DNA of 37,181 nucleotides from Comamonadaceae bacterium. GTDB lineage: Bacteria > Pseudomonadota > Gammaproteobacteria > Burkholderiales > Burkholderiaceae_C. The position numbers and the translations under genes were made by a program. Below are positions 34,352 through 37,181 of the stretch, piece by piece (positions within the stretch are counted from its first letter, which is position 1; each line of letters starts with the position of its first letter). The stretch lies in NCBI GenBank assembly GCA_947372865.1, contig CANBVJ010000033.1:1-37181 (forward strand), in the 5' to 3' direction. The notes beneath the pieces are model-generated. The model was not told the origin of the DNA. It ran no database searches and was given only the letters and a program-made list of their open reading frames with translations.

Positions 34352-34366
34352 ATTAGCTCATCTAAT
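34352..34366. promoter_or_regulatory. LysR-type T-N11-A inverted repeat before the ArgP-family gene
   Basis: ATTAG-CTCAT-CTAAT: perfect 5-base arms with a 5-base spacer, containing a T-N11-A core (34353 to 34365), ending 9 bases before the ArgP-family start. It lies in the divergent region with dadA, so it could be the autoregulatory site. Confidence 0.5.
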
Positions 34367-34375
34367 AAAAAACCC

Positions 34376-35293
34376 ATGCGAATTTTTGATTCCGCCGCCC
34401 TGGAGTGCCTGGCCGCCATCGTGGAAGAAGGCGGTTTTGAGCGCGCCGCCGTGCGCCTGTCCATCACCCAGTCTGCCGTTTCGCAGCGTCTGCGCGCGCT
34501 CGAAGCGCAAGTGGGCACCGTGCTGCTGGTGCGCACCCGCCCGGTGCGCCCCACCAGCGCCGGGCGCCTGCTGCTCAAGCACGCCATGCAAATGCGCTTG
34601 CTGCGCGCCGATCTGGAGGGCGACTTGCAAGAACTCGCCCCCGGCGCCAGCCGCGAGGAAGACCGGGTGTCGATTGCCATCAACGCCGACAGCATCGCCA
34701 CCTGGGCGCTGGACGCGCTGGACCCCTTGATTGCCGCCGGCCTGCCGCTGGAAATCATCACCGACGACCAGGACTTTACCCACGAGTGGCTGCGCGAAGG
34801 CCAGGTGCTGGGCTGCGTCACCACTTTGCAGCCAGCGCTGCGGGGCTGCAAGGTGTTGGAACTCGGCGCCATGCACTACGTGGCCGTGGCCAGCGCCGCT
34901 TACGCCCAGGCGCATTGCCCGCAGGGCCTGACGGCGCACAACTTTCGGGACATTCCCTTTATCGCCTTCAACCGCAAGGACGACAGCCCGGCCGAATTTG
35001 TGGCCAGCGCTTGGGGCCTGCGCCGGGTGGCGCTGAACCAGCGCTTTGTGCCCAGTTCTGAAGGCCAGGTGCACGCCGCGCTGGCCGGCTGGGGTGCGGC
35101 GGTGTTGCCGCGCCTGCGGGTGCAAAGCCAGTTGGACAGCGGCGCGATGGTCAACCTGGCGCCGTCGCACAGCCTGCCGGTGAACCTGTATTGGCATTGC
35201 TGGAACCTCGACTCGGCGGTGATTGACCGCCTGACCGCCGCATTGTCGGACGCGGCGCGACGCGCGCTCTCCAAAAATACCGCGCAGTCATAA
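34376..35293 (+). CDS. argP: ArgP-family LysR transcriptional regulator
   Basis: LysR-type regulator of the ArgP/LysG group, whose members typically control amino acid export genes in response to lysine or arginine. The 305 residues show the ArgP-like opening: LECLAAIVEEGGFERAAVRLSITQSAVSQRLRALE, PVRPTSAGRLLLKHA and the substrate-domain entry VSIAINADSIATWALDALDPL (about 101-121). The usual exporter partner LysE/ArgO is absent; instead the divergent neighbour is dadA. The ATG has no clear ribosome-binding site. Family assignment is good, target genes are inferred. Confidence 0.87.
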   Translation: MRIFDSAALECLAAIVEEGGFERAAVRLSITQSAVSQRLRALEAQVGTVLLVRTRPVRPTSAGRLLLKHAMQMRLLRADLEGDLQELAPGASREEDRVSIAINADSIATWALDALDPLIAAGLPLEIITDDQDFTHEWLREGQVLGCVTTLQPALRGCKVLELGAMHYVAVASAAYAQAHCPQGLTAHNFRDIPFIAFNRKDDSPAEFVASAWGLRRVALNQRFVPSSEGQVHAALAGWGAAVLPRLRVQSQLDSGAMVNLAPSHSLPVNLYWHCWNLDSAVIDRLTAALSDAARRALSKNTAQS

Positions 35294-35340
35294 ATCAGCC
35301 GCGCGCTTTGCCGCACAACCTGGACGGCTAAACTGTGGCC

Positions 35341-35955
35341 ATGAACTCCACCGCGCCCGCCAAAGTTTCTTTCAAAGCCCAAATGCTGCAGGCGCGCGAG
35401 GACGCCATCATCCAGACCGCCAGCCGCCTGCTGGCCGACAAAGGCTTTGAGGCCATGACGGTGGACGAAGTGGCCGCCGACGTGGGCATCGCCAAGGCCA
35501 GCCTGTACAAGCATTTCTCCAGCAAGGAAGACCTGGCCGCTGCGGCCATGGTGCGGGTCATGCAGCGCGCCCAAAACTATTTGCGCGACTTGCCGCCGGC
35601 CGCGCCCATGGACCAGTTGCGCACCGTGGCGCGCTGGACCATGGAACTCAAGCTGCGCGGCGAAATGCCTTCGTTACCCAGCCAAAACTCCACCCTGCGC
35701 GCCAAGCTGATCGCCGACCCCGCCTATATGGACGGCCTGATTGACGTGAGCGACCGCTTGGGCGCCTGGATCGAAGACGCCCAGGCCCAGGGCCTGCTCA
35801 ACCCGGCGCTGCCCGCCATCGCGGTGCTGTACACGCTGTATGCCCGCGCCTGCGACCCGGTGCTCGAATTCCTGCGCATGGGCGGCCAGCATGACGACGC
35901 ACAAATCATCGACATGGTGATGAGCAGCTGTTTTGAAGGCCTGAAAGCACGCTGA
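35341..35955 (+). CDS. TetR-family transcriptional regulator
   Basis: TetR-type repressor candidate, 204 residues from ATG 35341 (a GTG at 35335 is possible). The N-terminal HTH is clear: REDAIIQTASRLLADKGFEAMTVDEVAADVGIAKASLYKHFSSKEDLAAAA, with the recognition helix around IAKASLYKHF (about residues 50-60). The C-terminal ligand domain is not assignable to a known effector. It follows the ArgP-family gene by 47 bases and may be a separate unit. A weak hairpin follows it. No obvious target gene lies next to it, because the downstream gene is a converging phosphoesterase. Confidence 0.9.
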   Translation: MNSTAPAKVSFKAQMLQAREDAIIQTASRLLADKGFEAMTVDEVAADVGIAKASLYKHFSSKEDLAAAAMVRVMQRAQNYLRDLPPAAPMDQLRTVARWTMELKLRGEMPSLPSQNSTLRAKLIADPAYMDGLIDVSDRLGAWIEDAQAQGLLNPALPAIAVLYTLYARACDPVLEFLRMGGQHDDAQIIDMVMSSCFEGLKAR

Positions 35956-35957
35956 TC

Positions 35958-35983
35958 GGGCACTGATTCAGCGCCCCTTGCTT
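35958..35983 (+). terminator. Weak hairpin after the TetR gene
   Basis: GGGC and GCCC, with an inner CTG/CAG pair and one A/C mismatch (35958-35976), are followed by CTTGCTTT. A short imperfect terminator between the converging TetR and phosphoesterase genes. Confidence 0.4.
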
Positions 35984-36864
35984 TAAATTTCGATGCAGTC
36001 GCTGGGCCTGAAAAAAGCCTGTTCGTTCTTGCGCGCATAGCCCAGCGGATTGGCCACCACGCGGCAGCCCCGGTGCTCATAGTCTTGCGGCGCGTGCAGG
36101 TGGCCGTGCAGCCAAAGCTGGGCTTGGGGCAGCAAATCGTCCAGCGCGCTGCAAAAGCCGGCCGTGCCCGGAACCAAACCGTAGCGCGGGTCGGCGCTGC
36201 GCAGGCTGGGCGCAAAGTGCGTCACCACTACCGTGCTGCCGTCAAACGGCGTGTCCAGCGCCTGGCGCAGCCAGTCTTGGCACGTCAGGGCCTGGTCGCG
36301 CATCTCGGCGGCCAAAAAGGGCGCGCCGTGGCGCGTGGTGCTGGCTTTTTTCAAATAGAAGTTGGCAGCGCGAAAGGCCTTGTCGCGCGCTTTGAGCTGC
36401 TGCGCCAGCAAGTTTTCACCCGCGCTGGGCCCGCCGGTACGGCCTTTGGTGGGCGTGTCTGCCGATGGCCCCAGGGCGTCAAAGTCGGTCCACAGCGTGG
36501 TGCCCAGCAGGCGCACCGGGCGGCCCGCGCGGTCGGTCCAGGGGCCGAGCATCAGCTCGCGCTCCAGCCAGCCAATTTGCAAACGCGCGCAGGTGGCGCG
36601 CAGGCGCGCATGGGTGGCGTCAAAGTCCAGGCCGTCGTATTCGTGGTTGCCGGGCACAAACACCACCGGAGTGGGCCAACCTTGCAAGGGCGAAAACTGG
36701 GCCAGTCCAAAGTCGGTGTCGCTGAGCTTGGAGCCGCTTTGGTAAGAGCCAATGTCGCCAGCGAGCACCAGCAGATCGGCGCCAGGGGCGGGAAGCGGCG
36801 CTTGCCCGGGCAAAAACTGCGGCTGGCTTTCCAGGTGCAGGTCGGACAAAAGCTGGATTTTCAC
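35983..36864 (-). CDS. Calcineurin-like metallophosphoesterase
   Basis: Binuclear metal-dependent phosphoesterase, 293 residues. The metal and catalytic residues of the family are all present: SDLHLE with Asp8 and His10, LAGDIGS with Asp37, PGNHEYDG with Asn73 and His74, VTHFAPS with His216, and HGHLH with His255 and His257. The specific substrate (phosphoesters, nucleotides or cyclic nucleotides) is not determined by these motifs. There is no signal peptide, so it acts in the cytoplasm. It follows the partial LysR gene with a 4-base overlap (ATGA). Confidence 0.92.
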   Translation of the reverse strand: MKIQLLSDLHLESQPQFLPGQAPLPAPGADLLVLAGDIGSYQSGSKLSDTDFGLAQFSPLQGWPTPVVFVPGNHEYDGLDFDATHARLRATCARLQIGWLERELMLGPWTDRAGRPVRLLGTTLWTDFDALGPSADTPTKGRTGGPSAGENLLAQQLKARDKAFRAANFYLKKASTTRHGAPFLAAEMRDQALTCQDWLRQALDTPFDGSTVVVTHFAPSLRSADPRYGLVPGTAGFCSALDDLLPQAQLWLHGHLHAPQDYEHRGCRVVANPLGYARKNEQAFFRPSDCIEI

Positions 36865-37181
36865 AAGTGCTCCAGCAAATCGCGGGGCGCAAAGGCCTGC
36901 ACGGCGGCAGCGTGCACCTGCGCGCGCAGCCAGGCGTGGGCGCCGTCTTGGTCGTGGCGGCGGTGCCAGAGCGAATCGACGTGGATGGGCGGCACCTCAA
37001 ACGGCAGTTCGCGCACCAGCAGCTCAGATTCAAAGCCGGTGACGTTCAAAAAATGGCGCGGCAGCACCGTCAGCAAATCCGAGTGCGCCACCACCTTGCC
37101 GGTGGTGAAAAACTGGTTGACCGTGAGCACCACGCGCCGGCTGCGCCCCAGCACCGCCAGCGCCTCGTCAATCAGGCCAAA
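36861..37181 (-). CDS. LysR-family regulator, C-terminal part (partial, off right edge)
   Basis: Only the last 106 codons are in the window. The text FGLIDEALAVLGRSRRVVLTVNQFFT, LLTVLPRHFLNVTGFESELLVRELPFEVPPIHVDSLWHRRHDQDGAHAWLRAQV in outline matches the end of a LysR substrate-binding domain: a loop VLPRHF, then a beta strand, then the closing WHRRHDQDGAHAWLR helix typical of NodD- or PcaQ-like subgroups. Its stop overlaps the metallophosphoesterase start by 4 bases. The N-terminal HTH lies off the right edge, so the regulator cannot be named. Confidence 0.85.
   Translation of the reverse strand, partial: FGLIDEALAVLGRSRRVVLTVNQFFTTGKVVAHSDLLTVLPRHFLNVTGFESELLVRELPFEVPPIHVDSLWHRRHDQDGAHAWLRAQVHAAAVQAFAPRDLLEHL

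Overview
This is a gene-dense, GC-rich stretch of bacterial chromosome. Its gene content (mreBCD-mrdA beside gatCAB, a LivKHMGF-type importer, gcdH with a class III CoA-transferase, a bauA/bauC-type pair, ArgP-family and other LysR regulators) and its protein sequences look like a betaproteobacterium, most likely Comamonadaceae such as a Rhodoferax relative. The taxonomy is inferred from protein character only. I see no rRNA or tRNA gene, CRISPR array, insertion sequence, prophage or integrase. No stretch above 300 bases lacks a gene; the longest gaps are 19192-19452, 30218-30468, 4043-4276, 28512-28711 and 20824-21014.

Layout. 1-4042 (minus): the rod-shape operon mreB-mreC-mreD-mrdA, with mrdA running off the left edge. 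4277-8108 (plus): gatC-gatA-gatB and a YitT-type membrane protein, largely overlapping by 4 bases. 8138-9680: pyrE and an exonuclease III gene diverge from start codons lying within a few bases of each other. 9725-11850 (plus): a Phd/YefM-type antitoxin, a PIN toxin and a glutamine-synthetase-like ligase, abutting or overlapping. 11865-14095 (minus): a DUF2789 protein, then a cytochrome operon SHP (DUF1924) - diheme cytochrome c - cytochrome b - small hypothetical protein, with an 11-bp-arm inverted repeat over the first gene's ribosome-binding site. 14254-19191 (minus): a branched-chain amino acid type ABC importer whose second permease and first ATPase are fused into one protein. 19453-20823 (minus): radA, with a perfect LexA-type box just upstream of its start.

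21015-24767 (plus): a DUF3047 lipoprotein, glutaryl-CoA dehydrogenase, a small secreted protein with mirror-symmetric cysteine motifs, and a CaiB/BaiF CoA-transferase that could activate glutarate for the dehydrogenase. 24797-25525 (plus): a second toxin-antitoxin pair (AbrB/MazE-type antitoxin plus PIN toxin). 25541-28511 (minus): uup, an orphan MASE1-like membrane protein and a winged-helix regulator. 28712-32973: a beta-alanine catabolism locus (mmsA/bauC-type dehydrogenase, bauA-type transaminase, divergent LysR regulator). 32970-37181: D-amino acid dehydrogenase with a divergent ArgP-family regulator, a TetR regulator, a metallophosphoesterase, and the C-terminal end of another LysR regulator cut by the right edge.

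Most of the window is ordinary housekeeping and catabolic chromosome. The parts most worth a second look are the SHP cytochrome cluster and its operator, the LexA box at radA, the LivM-LivG fusion, the two PIN toxin modules with distinct operators (one translationally joined to a ligase gene), the twin-cysteine secreted protein, and the MASE1-like/winged-helix pair.
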